Shown here: piece after piece, positions 55,293 to 62,913 of the stretch
Numbering within the stretch: position 1 is the first letter of the stretch
How the letters are laid out: each line of letters begins with the position of its first letter
Origin: Sphingobium xenophagum NBRC 107872
Lineage (GTDB): Bacteria; Pseudomonadota; Alphaproteobacteria; Sphingomonadales; Sphingomonadaceae
Direction of reading: 5' to 3'
Length of the DNA: 64,000 bases
Assembly (NCBI RefSeq): GCF_000367345.1
Contig: NZ_BARE01000027.1
Coordinates: 43,838 to 107,837, forward strand
Translations under genes and position numbers: made by a program
The notes under the pieces: generated by a model
What the model was told of the DNA's origin: nothing
The model's input: the letters and a program-made list of their open reading frames with translations, nothing else
The model's database searches: none

Positions 55293-55306
55293 ATAACGAT
55301 CGTTAT
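55293..55306. promoter_or_regulatory. Perfect palindromic operator, copy A
   Basis: ATAACGATCGTTAT is a perfect 14-base palindrome in the divergent gap between two NTF2-fold genes. Its core TAACGATCGTTA recurs at 57624-57635. The MarR gene at 55807 is the nearest regulator, but a TetR protein elsewhere is equally possible. Confidence 0.7.
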
Positions 55307-55362
55307 TAATATGGCAAGCGGGCAGGCGAAAAATCGCAGTCCCGAAAAATGGAGAGGCCGAT

Positions 55363-55764
55363 ATGAACCGCGCCGATTATGAGCGTTACGCGCACGCCTT
55401 CAACCATCGCGATTATGACACGGTGTTCGATTTTTACGCACCCGACGCGAAAATCCAGTTCTTCGGCGTAGACTTGGGCACGCGCGAAGCATTCAAGCGC
55501 TTCTACAGCTTCCTCCACGCCCATGTGATCGAAACGCTGACGATCGAACGCTTCGCTGCCAGCGAAAATCTGGTCGCGCTGGAAGGGATCATCCGGGTTG
55601 AAGGGATCCGTGACCTGACCGCTGAGGCTTTGCGCGAACAGGGGTTGGATCAATTTGCCCCGATCCGCAAAGGCGAGGTGCAGGAGATGCGCCAATATAT
55701 CCATTATCACGTCGCCAATGACCACTTCACCAGCGTCGGCTGCGCGATCGTTCCTGCCGCCTGA
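55363..55764 (+). CDS. NTF2-like/SnoaL family protein, 133 aa
   Basis: Soluble small barrel. MNRADYERYAHAFNHRDYD opens the first helix, then YAPDAKIQFFG, ERFAASENLVALEGIIRVEG and the final MRQYIHYHVANDHFTSVGCAI. ATG preceded by GGAGAGGCC. It is distinct from the divergent SnoaL protein. It probably forms an operon with the following MarR gene (42-base gap). Function unknown; isomerase, dehydratase or lyase possible. Confidence 0.87.
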   Translation: MNRADYERYAHAFNHRDYDTVFDFYAPDAKIQFFGVDLGTREAFKRFYSFLHAHVIETLTIERFAASENLVALEGIIRVEGIRDLTAEALREQGLDQFAPIRKGEVQEMRQYIHYHVANDHFTSVGCAIVPAA

Positions 55765-55806
55765 GCGCGCCTTCTCCCATGCCCGGCTTGACTTGAGGCC
55801 CGGCAA

Positions 55807-56376
55807 ATGTCCTATCGGAAAGTCATGTCGAACAGTCCTGCGCCCAAAAGCCCGACCGCATCGCGCAAGTCGCCCCGGTCACGAGCTGACGAAGTCAGCC
55901 AATCCGATACGTTGCATCGGATATTGCGGCTGGCCAACAAATTGATGGCGCCCTTCTCCACATATCTGGAGCATCGCTACAAGATCAGCCTCAATGAATT
56001 TCGGCTGCTGATGCTGATCGGGCGCTTCCCTGATTCGGCCAGCCATGAACTGGCGGAAATGACCGGGGTGAACCCGATGAGCGTCTCGCGTGCGGTCGCC
56101 GCCTTGCAAAAGCATGGCCGTATCACCGTGGAGCGTGACGCCAGCAACAAGCGGCGCAAGACGCTGGTGCTGACCGAAGAAGGACAGCGCCTCTATGGGC
56201 TGATGCGCCCGCAGACCGACAAGGTTGCAGACTATCTGGTGTCCGGCTTGGAAGCGGCGCAGGTCGATACGCTCAATCATTTCCTCGACACGCTGGTCGA
56301 GACACTCGAAGCGAAAGACGAGGCTGGCAATAGCCGGTTCCTTGAATCCACCCGCCCGGACGAGGCGGACCTTTAG
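55807..56376 (+). CDS. MarR-family transcriptional regulator, second copy
   Basis: Up to 189 residues; the start may be 55807 or 55825. A basic N-terminal tail precedes the winged helix: ISLNEFRLLMLIGRFPDSAS, HELAEMTGVNPMSVSRAVAA and the wing RDASNKRRKTLVLTEEGQ. Longer and not closely similar to the FerC-like protein. It may bind the TAACGATCGTTA palindromes at 55293 and 57624, thereby controlling the SnoaL/SDR/DUF3237 set and the transporter. Confidence 0.9.
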   Translation: MSYRKVMSNSPAPKSPTASRKSPRSRADEVSQSDTLHRILRLANKLMAPFSTYLEHRYKISLNEFRLLMLIGRFPDSASHELAEMTGVNPMSVSRAVAALQKHGRITVERDASNKRRKTLVLTEEGQRLYGLMRPQTDKVADYLVSGLEAAQVDTLNHFLDTLVETLEAKDEAGNSRFLESTRPDEADL

Positions 56377-56381
56377 ATTGA

Positions 56382-57596
56382 TCAGGCCCGCGCCTGTCGC
56401 GGACCGATCAACCCAGCCGTCACCCACATGATGGCGAAGGCGCCGCCCAGCACGCTGACGAGCGGCAATATGGAAAGGGATGGCAGCAGCGACACGACGC
56501 CACTGGCCAGCGCCGTGATCGCCAGTTGCAGCGTGCCTAGCAGGCCTGCCGCCGCGCCCGCGCCACCCGCTGCCGCATCCAGCGCCGAAATCGCAGCTGG
56601 CGTGAGGATCAGGCCCGCTATCGCAAATAGCAACATGGAATAGAGCTGGAAAAGCGGCAGCGCGACGGGCTGTTTCATCGCCGCCAGCGCAATCGCCGCC
56701 GTGGCGACAAGGGCAATCGTCGCTATGGTCAGCACAAGTCGCCTTGCGCCCAAACGCTTCATCAGGCCCGGCGCAAATTGCGTCGCGATGATCGATGTGC
56801 CGGCGTTGAGGGCCAGCAACAGGCTATATTCATGCGCGCTCAGGGCAAAGCCAAGGCTGAATATGAAAGGGGCGGCCGTTACGAAGGCGAAGGGTATGGT
56901 CGTCGCCAGCCCGGCGACCAGGGTCCAGCCAACAAAGGCAGGCGTCGCCAGCAAATCCCCATAGGTTCGAAGCATCGACTGGCGCGCCTGCCGCCGCTCC
57001 GGTGGCAGCGTTTCACGCAGGAACAGCAGCACCGCCAATATGGCAATCAGGCCGCCGCCCGCTAGCAGGGCGAACAACCCGCGCCAGCTGGTGAGCTGCA
57101 ACAAATAGCTCCCCGCAAGCGGAGCCAGCACCGGGGATATGCCAATCACCAGGAATGTGAATGCCATCAACTGCGCAGCGCGATGCCCGCTGTGCCGGTC
57201 GCGTATCATGGCCCGCACGCTCGACGTCCCCGCGCACGCACCCATCCCCTGCAAGAAGCGAAAGACGATCAACTGCTCCAGACTTGTAGCCAGCGCGCAG
57301 GCCGTTGACGCGAGGATGAACAATATAAGTCCGCCGATCAGCGGCCATCGTCGTCCGAAACGGTCCCCCAACGTGCCCAGGGGAATTTGCGCTAGCGCCA
57401 GTCCCAGGAAAAAGGCAGACAAGGTCCGCTGCACCGCACCGCTATCCGCCGCCATTTCGCGCGCCATGCCGGGCATGGCGGGCAGATAGAGATCGATCGC
57501 CAGGGGGCCAAGCGATGACAAAAGGCCAAAGCCGATCCCCAGCAACAGGCTTGGCTGTGCGCTTTCTCCGGCCGTGGTCCGGCTCGCCTCGCCCAT
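56382..57596 (-). CDS. MFS transporter, Bcr/CflA drug-efflux type
   Basis: 404 residues from the ATG at complement 57596; a GTG at 57608 is an alternative. Twelve helices, with LGIGFGLLSSLGPLAIDLYLPAMP as the Bcr/CflA opening, LGDRFGRRWPL between helices 2 and 3, and GMGACAGTSSVRAMIRD later. It likely exports a toxic aromatic or related compound. The palindrome at 57624-57635 lies just upstream of its start, and its 3' end is five bases from the MarR gene end. Confidence 0.9.
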   Translation of the reverse strand: MGEASRTTAGESAQPSLLLGIGFGLLSSLGPLAIDLYLPAMPGMAREMAADSGAVQRTLSAFFLGLALAQIPLGTLGDRFGRRWPLIGGLILFILASTACALATSLEQLIVFRFLQGMGACAGTSSVRAMIRDRHSGHRAAQLMAFTFLVIGISPVLAPLAGSYLLQLTSWRGLFALLAGGGLIAILAVLLFLRETLPPERRQARQSMLRTYGDLLATPAFVGWTLVAGLATTIPFAFVTAAPFIFSLGFALSAHEYSLLLALNAGTSIIATQFAPGLMKRLGARRLVLTIATIALVATAAIALAAMKQPVALPLFQLYSMLLFAIAGLILTPAAISALDAAAGGAGAAAGLLGTLQLAITALASGVVSLLPSLSILPLVSVLGGAFAIMWVTAGLIGPRQARA

Positions 57597-57623
57597 AAGT
57601 ATCTGCACCCTCTTCCCATTTAA

Positions 57624-57635
57624 TAACGATCGTTA
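57624..57635. promoter_or_regulatory. Perfect palindromic operator, copy B
   Basis: TAACGATCGTTA, identical to the core at 55293-55306, lies upstream of the Bcr/CflA transporter gene and in the divergent gap shared with the AAHS transporter. Two copies 2.3 kb apart flanking a MarR gene suggest one small regulon. Confidence 0.7.
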
Positions 57636-57731
57636 CATTCATCATGGGGCTGGTGCAAGCGTGCAGGATCGCCTAATTGTGTCATCAGCATACAAATTCG
57701 TCATACGGGCCGCATGGTGCGACAGGAGAGA

Positions 57732-59057
57732 ATGAATATGGCCATCGCCACCCTGCCAGCGGACGATCCGCGCAGCATCATGGCCGACAGCCCGATGCGC
57801 CTGCGGCAGATTGTCGCAGTCACTGTCTGCTTTCTCCTGAACGCGCTCGACGGCTTCGATGTGCTGGCCGTTACCTTCGCTGCGCCGGGCATTGCGAAGG
57901 ACTGGGCGGTCGGGCCAGGGGCGATCGGCATCATCGTGTCGACCGGACTTGTCGGCATGGTCATCGGATCGCTGACGCTGGGCCAACTGGCCGATCGCAT
58001 CGGTCGCCGCCGCCAGATATTGCTCTGCCTTGGCATCATGACGATCGGCATGTTCGCCTCCGCCTTTGCCACGGGCGTGGTGTCGCTTGGCCTGCTGCGC
58101 GTGCTCACCGGCCTGGGGTTGGGCGCGATGCTGGCGGCGATCAACGCCATGTCGGCGGAATTTGCCAATCGCCGCCGCCGCGACCTCGCCGTCAGCATCA
58201 TGGCGGCAGGCTATCCGGTCGGTGGCATCATCGGCGGCTGGGGTGCGGCGCATTTGTTGCGGACGCACGGATGGGAAGCGATCTTCCTGTTCGGCGGCGT
58301 GGCGACGCTGGCCATGGTGCCGCTCGTGCTGGCGTTTCTTCCCGAATCGATCGGCTGGCTGGCGACGCGCGGTGGTCCGAATGCACTGGCGCGGATCAAC
58401 GCGATCCTGCGACGCCTGGGCCAGCCGCAGGCCGCGCAATTGATCGCGCTTGAGGAACCCAAAGCCTCCATGCGGTCCCTGTTTGCCGATCGCTATCGCG
58501 TCGTAACGATCGCTTTGATCGTCATGTATGGCCTGCACATGATGACTTTCTATTATGCGCTTGGCTGGGCGCCCTCGCTGGTGGTGGCGCTGGGTTTCGA
58601 TCCGTCGCGTGCGACGATCGTGTCGGTATTCATGAATTCGGGCGGCGCGATCGGCGGGCTGGTCCTGGGCCTGCTGTCACCCCGCCTCGGCCTGCGCCCG
58701 CTCGTCATCTTTGGTCTTGCGGGCGCAGCGGTGGCGGTCGCCGCCTTCGGCGCCGTGCCACCTGAACTTGTCCTGCTCCAGGGCGCGGCCTTCGTCCTTG
58801 GCTTTCTGTCCAACGGGTCGGTGGTTGGCCTCTACGCGCTCATCGCCAATGTCTATCCGACCACCCTGCGCGCGACAGGCACTGGCGCGGTCATAGGCTT
58901 CGGGCGCTTTGGCGCTGCCTTTGGCCCCTTCGCAGCGGGTCAGTTGCTCGCGGCCGGGGCAGGGCGGGGGACGACTTCCCTGCTGCTGGCGCTGGGATCG
59001 GGCATCGCCGCTTTGGTCCTGCTAGCCTCGCGGATTCGCCCTGCCGACGAAAATTAG
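57732..59057 (+). CDS. MFS transporter, aromatic acid:H+ symporter type
   Basis: 441 residues from the ATG at 57732 after AGGAG. LLNALDGFDVLAVTFAAPGI is the DGFD motif of aromatic-acid symporters (PcaK, VanK and BenK types) and LADRIGRRRQ the loop motif. Twelve helices. Context with aldehyde dehydrogenase, CoA ligase and O-demethylase points to vanillate, ferulate or syringate uptake. It ends tail to tail with the FolB-like gene, overlapping four bases. Confidence 0.9.
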   Translation: MNMAIATLPADDPRSIMADSPMRLRQIVAVTVCFLLNALDGFDVLAVTFAAPGIAKDWAVGPGAIGIIVSTGLVGMVIGSLTLGQLADRIGRRRQILLCLGIMTIGMFASAFATGVVSLGLLRVLTGLGLGAMLAAINAMSAEFANRRRRDLAVSIMAAGYPVGGIIGGWGAAHLLRTHGWEAIFLFGGVATLAMVPLVLAFLPESIGWLATRGGPNALARINAILRRLGQPQAAQLIALEEPKASMRSLFADRYRVVTIALIVMYGLHMMTFYYALGWAPSLVVALGFDPSRATIVSVFMNSGGAIGGLVLGLLSPRLGLRPLVIFGLAGAAVAVAAFGAVPPELVLLQGAAFVLGFLSNGSVVGLYALIANVYPTTLRATGTGAVIGFGRFGAAFGPFAAGQLLAAGAGRGTTSLLLALGSGIAALVLLASRIRPADEN

Positions 59058-59410
59058 GCGCGTTGCACCGTCACCTCGACGCCTGCCAGCCCCCGCGTCA
59101 GCGCAAAGGGTTTGTCGACCCTGATCTGCGCCTCGACCACGCAGGCAAACTCCAGGCAGCGCTCGCCCAGCTTCTGCGCGAATGTCTCGATCAGCGGAAT
59201 GTGGACCAGGGCCAGATCCTCGGCCGCTTGCGCGACCTTGCGATAATCGACCGTGTCGCCGATCCCGTCCACCCGATCGGCGGACAGCAGCAGGTCGACC
59301 GAGATTACCAGCGGCTGGCGACGGCCGATCTCGTCAGGGTTGATGCCGATATCGGCCAGCAAGGGCAGGTCGCGCACCTTGACGCGGGTGGTGCAGATTG
59401 GCTCAGGCAT
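59054..59410 (-). CDS. folB: Dihydroneopterin aldolase/epimerase-family protein
   Basis: 118 residues of the tunnelling pterin-binding fold: VRDLPLLADIGINPDEIGRRQPLVISVDL, then DTVDYRKVAQ and PLIETFAQKLGERCL, close to FolB/FolX. It would act in making tetrahydrofolate, the methyl acceptor of the O-demethylase. It overlaps the FolD gene end by eight bases. FolB or FolX activity cannot be told apart by eye. Confidence 0.87.
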   Translation of the reverse strand: MPEPICTTRVKVRDLPLLADIGINPDEIGRRQPLVISVDLLLSADRVDGIGDTVDYRKVAQAAEDLALVHIPLIETFAQKLGERCLEFACVVEAQIRVDKPFALTRGLAGVEVTVQRA

Positions 59411-60266
59411 CTTCGCTCTTTTCGGCTGCGAGCACGGTGTTGCTGAGCAGGCAGGCGATAGTCATGGGTCCGACGCCGCCCGGTACCGGGGTCACGGCCT
59501 TGGCATGGTCGAGTTCATGGGTGGCACAATCGCCCACGATTTGCGTGCTGCCGTCATCTCTGGTGATGCGGTTGATCCCCACGTCGATCACGATCGCGCC
59601 GGGGCGGACCCAATAGCCGCGCACCAGGTTGGGCGCACCAGCGGCGGCAACGATGATATCGGCCTTGCGTGCAATGTCGGGCAGGTTCAACGTTTCTATA
59701 TGGGTGACGGTGACTGTCGCCTCCCGTTCCAGCAACAGCATGGCGACAGGCTTGCCGACAATATTGGACTTGCCGATGACCACCGCGTTCAAACCGCGAT
59801 AATCTTCGATCACGCTGTCGAGCAGCTTCATGATCCCCAGCGGCGTGCAAGGCACCAGCCCCCCGGTCCCGGTGGACAGGCGTCCGACATTGACCGGGTG
59901 AAATCCGTCGACATCCTTCGCCGGGTCGATCCGGTCCAGCACCAGCGCCGCATCGATACCGGCTGGCAAGGGCAGCTGTATCAATATGCCATGGACGCCG
60001 GCATCTGCGTTCAGCGCGTCGATCAGCGCCAGCAACTCTGTTTGCGGGCAATCGACCGGCAATCGATGTTCGATCGATGTAATGCCCACGCGGCGACATT
60101 CGCTGATCTTGCGGCGCACATAGACATGGCTCGCCGGATCGTCGCCGACCAGCACAACCGCCAGCGCGGGTGGCTGGCCGGTCCGGTCGACCAGCGCCGC
60201 CACCCGTGCGGCGGTTTCGTCCGAGAGGGCGCGCGCCATCGCGCGCCCGTCAATGACCTGCGCCAT
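59403..60266 (-). CDS. folD: Methylene-tetrahydrofolate dehydrogenase/cyclohydrolase
   Basis: 287 residues. Substrate site YVRRKISECRRVGI with its lysine, DVDGFHPVNVGRL, the GKSNIVGKPVAMLL cofactor loop and PGGVGPMTIACLL. It converts 5,10-methylene-THF through methenyl-THF to 10-formyl-THF. In this cluster it links MetF, which oxidises methyl-THF, with PurU, which releases formate. It lies two bases after purU. Confidence 0.95.
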   Translation of the reverse strand: MAQVIDGRAMARALSDETAARVAALVDRTGQPPALAVVLVGDDPASHVYVRRKISECRRVGITSIEHRLPVDCPQTELLALIDALNADAGVHGILIQLPLPAGIDAALVLDRIDPAKDVDGFHPVNVGRLSTGTGGLVPCTPLGIMKLLDSVIEDYRGLNAVVIGKSNIVGKPVAMLLLEREATVTVTHIETLNLPDIARKADIIVAAAGAPNLVRGYWVRPGAIVIDVGINRITRDDGSTQIVGDCATHELDHAKAVTPVPGGVGPMTIACLLSNTVLAAEKSEDA

Positions 60267-60268
60267 GG

Positions 60269-61123
60269 TCAGGCCTTGAATACGACGGTGCGGGCGCCGT
60301 TCAGGAACACCCGACCTTGCAGATGATGCTGCACTGCGCTTGCCAGCACACGCCGTTCAATGTCGCGGCCCTTGCGCACCAGATCGTCGGGCGTATCGGC
60401 ATGGCCGATCGCCTCGACATCCTGATGGATGATCGGACCTTCATCCAGGTCCGCGGTCACATAATGCGCCGTTGCACCAATCATCTTGACCCCACGCTCA
60501 TGCGCCTGATGATAGGGCTTGGCGCCCTTGAAACCGGGCAGGAAGCTGTGATGGATGTTGATGCATCGGCCGGACACGAATCCCGCCAGATCATCGCTCA
60601 ATATCTGCATGTAGCGTGCCAGCACGATCAGGTCCGCGCCGGTTTCCTCGACGATCGCCTTGATCTGCGCTTCCTGCTCCGCCTTTGTGTCCTTTGTCAC
60701 CGGCAGATGATGGAACGGGATATTTCCGATCAGCGATATGGTCAGCGCTTCGCGCGGATGGTTGCAGATGATGCCCACGACATCCATGTCCAGTTCGCCA
60801 ATGCGCCAGCGATACAGAAGATCGCCCAGGCAATGGTCGAACTTGCTGACCAGCAGCAGAACCTTCTGCCGTTCGCTGCGGCGACGCAGGCTCCATTCCA
60901 TGCCGCGCTTCTGCGCCACATTGGTGAAGGCCGTACGCAACCCGTCCACGCTGTCGTCGGCCGCTTCAAACTCCACCCGCATGAAAAAGCGGTCGGTCAG
61001 CTTGTCGTTAAACTGCTGGGCGTCGGTAATATTGCCGCCCTGCTGCGCCAGAAAGCCGGCAACATCGGCCACCAGGCCTGGCCGGTCGTCGCATTGCAGG
61101 GTCAGGGTGCAAATCTCGGTCAC
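60269..61123 (-). CDS. purU: Formyltetrahydrofolate deformylase
   Basis: 284 residues: an N-terminal ACT domain ([20 protein letters not shown]) and a formyltransferase-fold C-terminal half with [32 protein letters not shown] and the catalytic aspartate in ADLDEGPI. It hydrolyses 10-formyl-THF to formate and THF. In SYK-6 the O-demethylase cluster uses the ATP-conserving ligase LigH at this step; PurU would instead be an irreversible, energy-free release. Confidence 0.95.
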   Translation of the reverse strand: MTEICTLTLQCDDRPGLVADVAGFLAQQGGNITDAQQFNDKLTDRFFMRVEFEAADDSVDGLRTAFTNVAQKRGMEWSLRRRSERQKVLLLVSKFDHCLGDLLYRWRIGELDMDVVGIICNHPREALTISLIGNIPFHHLPVTKDTKAEQEAQIKAIVEETGADLIVLARYMQILSDDLAGFVSGRCINIHHSFLPGFKGAKPYHQAHERGVKMIGATAHYVTADLDEGPIIHQDVEAIGHADTPDDLVRKGRDIERRVLASAVQHHLQGRVFLNGARTVVFKA

Positions 61124-61152
61124 ATCGCTTCTCCGCTCAAGTCTTGCCGCCC

Positions 61153-62022
61153 TTAGCGGCTTTTTGTGTAATTATTAATCCATTCGACCGTCCGGGCGAG
61201 GCCGCCGAACGGATAGAAATGCAGCCGAACCTTGCCATGCTGGCTTCCCAGCCCTTTGCCAAGGGCGTCGACCAGCTTGTCTGGGCCCGCGGTGCCGATC
61301 AGCTTGGTGATCGAAATGCCATATTTGGTCAGCACCGAAGCCGAAGCCCCCACGCCGCACCGTGCGGCAAAGCGCATCAACGTCTTGATGCCGGCAGGCC
61401 CAGGAATACCTACGCGTACCGGCGCATCTATGCCCCGCCCGCGCAACTCTTCCAGCCAGGACAGCACTGGCGCTGCGTCGAAACTGAACTGGGTGACGAT
61501 CAGTGGGGCCATGCCGCGCGCTTCGATTTCCGCGCATTTGGCGATCAATATGTCGAAACATTGGTCAGGCGTCATATTGGGATGGCCTTCAGGATGACCC
61601 CCGACGCCGATCGCCTTGATCCCGGCGCGCTCGAACGCACCGGTACGGATCAGCGACATGCTGTCTGAATAGGGACCGGCGGCTTCAGGCGGATCGCCAG
61701 CGATGATGAAGCAGCGGGTTACGCCTGCTTCGCGCACGACTGCCGCCAGATAGGCCTCGAAATCGTCGCCCGACTCCAGCCTGCGCGCGGAAAAATGTGG
61801 CATCGGTTCAAAGCCCAGAGCCCGCACCGTCCGTGCGGCCTCGATTCGCGCCTCCAGCGATTCGCCCGGCAGAAAGGTCACGGCGACTGGGGTTTCAGGG
61901 GCCATGGCAGGCGCTGCTTCGCGCAGAGCGTCAATGTCTTTCGCCGTGATTTCCAGCGAATAGCCATCGGTCATGCCCTTTGGCGGCAAATCCCAGTTTG
62001 GATGGATCGACGGCAGGCTCAT
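61153..62022 (-). CDS. metF: Methylenetetrahydrofolate reductase, divergent
   Basis: 289 residues, (beta/alpha)8 barrel. [18 protein letters not shown] corresponds to the catalytic-Glu block, though the usual FEFFPPK form is changed. Later blocks include [59 protein letters not shown] and [21 protein letters not shown]. It would run in reverse here, oxidising the methyl-THF made by the demethylase. It heads the leftward one-carbon set and is divergent from the demethylase operon. Confidence 0.9.
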   Translation of the reverse strand: MSLPSIHPNWDLPPKGMTDGYSLEITAKDIDALREAAPAMAPETPVAVTFLPGESLEARIEAARTVRALGFEPMPHFSARRLESGDDFEAYLAAVVREAGVTRCFIIAGDPPEAAGPYSDSMSLIRTGAFERAGIKAIGVGGHPEGHPNMTPDQCFDILIAKCAEIEARGMAPLIVTQFSFDAAPVLSWLEELRGRGIDAPVRVGIPGPAGIKTLMRFAARCGVGASASVLTKYGISITKLIGTAGPDKLVDALGKGLGSQHGKVRLHFYPFGGLARTVEWINNYTKSR

Positions 62023-62138
62023 GTCTCTCTCCCGGTAGCGTTCGATCAGGGGCGGCCCGCAAAACGGATGCGGCGTGCCTCTCCCCGGCGCATTTTTCCC
62101 CTAGCCTATCCGTAAACATTCGTATAGATGAAAACTTC

Positions 62139-62873
62139 ATGGATACGAAATCATCCTATCGGGGCAGCAAAGCCGCACCGCTCATCATCCTTCCGGGGCT
62201 GATGTGCGATTCGCGCATGTTTGCTGAACTGCTGTCGGCTTTCCCCGAAGCCCAGGTGATTGACGGTTTTTATGCCGGCTGCGACCGGATCGAGGCGATG
62301 GCAAATTATGTGCTTGCTCGTATGCCAGCGCGCGTCTCGCTACTTGGCCATTCCATGGGCGCGCGCATTGCATTGGAAGTCATGCGCAAGGCGCCTGACC
62401 GGGTCGAGCGATTGGCGCTGGTCGATACTGGCGTTCATGGCCCCAAGCCGGGCGAACGCGACGCGCGCTATGCGCTGCGCGATCTTGGCCGCGAACAGGG
62501 CATGGCCGCGCTAGTCGCGAACTGGCTGCCGCCGATGATGGGCTTCGCTGGCCTTCGCAACGAACCGCTTATGGACAGTCTCTACGCCATGGCGGTCTCA
62601 GCTGGCCTTGCAACGTTCGAGGCGCAGATCGAGGCGTTGCTCAATCGTCCGTCAGTCGATGCGCTGTTGCCGACCATTGCGTGTCCGACTGTCGCCATGG
62701 TCGGTCGCCAGGACCAGTGGTCCCCGGTCGCCCAGCATGAAGCGATCGTGGCTGCCATCCCCGGCGCGCAACTGCGCATCGTCGAAGGCGCAGGCCATAT
62801 GATGCCCGCCGAAGCGCCGCAGGTTTTCAACCAATTGGTCGGGGAATGGCTCGCCATCGCCCCGACCCCATGA
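62139..62873 (+). CDS. Alpha/beta hydrolase
   Basis: 244 residues from the ATG at 62139. LIILPGLMCDSRMF, the nucleophile elbow LGHSMGAR, an acidic residue in MVGRQDQWSP and the final histidine in VEGAGHMMP make the full Ser-Asp-His triad. Upstream extension of the frame is not protein-like. It precedes the O-demethylase gene by 40 bases and is probably cotranscribed. An esterase acting on aromatic esters is likely, but the substrate is unknown. Confidence 0.9.
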   Translation: MDTKSSYRGSKAAPLIILPGLMCDSRMFAELLSAFPEAQVIDGFYAGCDRIEAMANYVLARMPARVSLLGHSMGARIALEVMRKAPDRVERLALVDTGVHGPKPGERDARYALRDLGREQGMAALVANWLPPMMGFAGLRNEPLMDSLYAMAVSAGLATFEAQIEALLNRPSVDALLPTIACPTVAMVGRQDQWSPVAQHEAIVAAIPGAQLRIVEGAGHMMPAEAPQVFNQLVGEWLAIAPTP

Positions 62874-62913
62874 TTTCCGTCACATTGCACATCATCCCAA
62901 AGGAGAGGTTTGA

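Noticed and set aside
61146..61165. Hairpin GCCGC-5-GCGGC followed by TTTTT on the plus strand
   Set aside because: No plus-strand gene ends here; purU and metF are on the minus strand, where no T tract follows.
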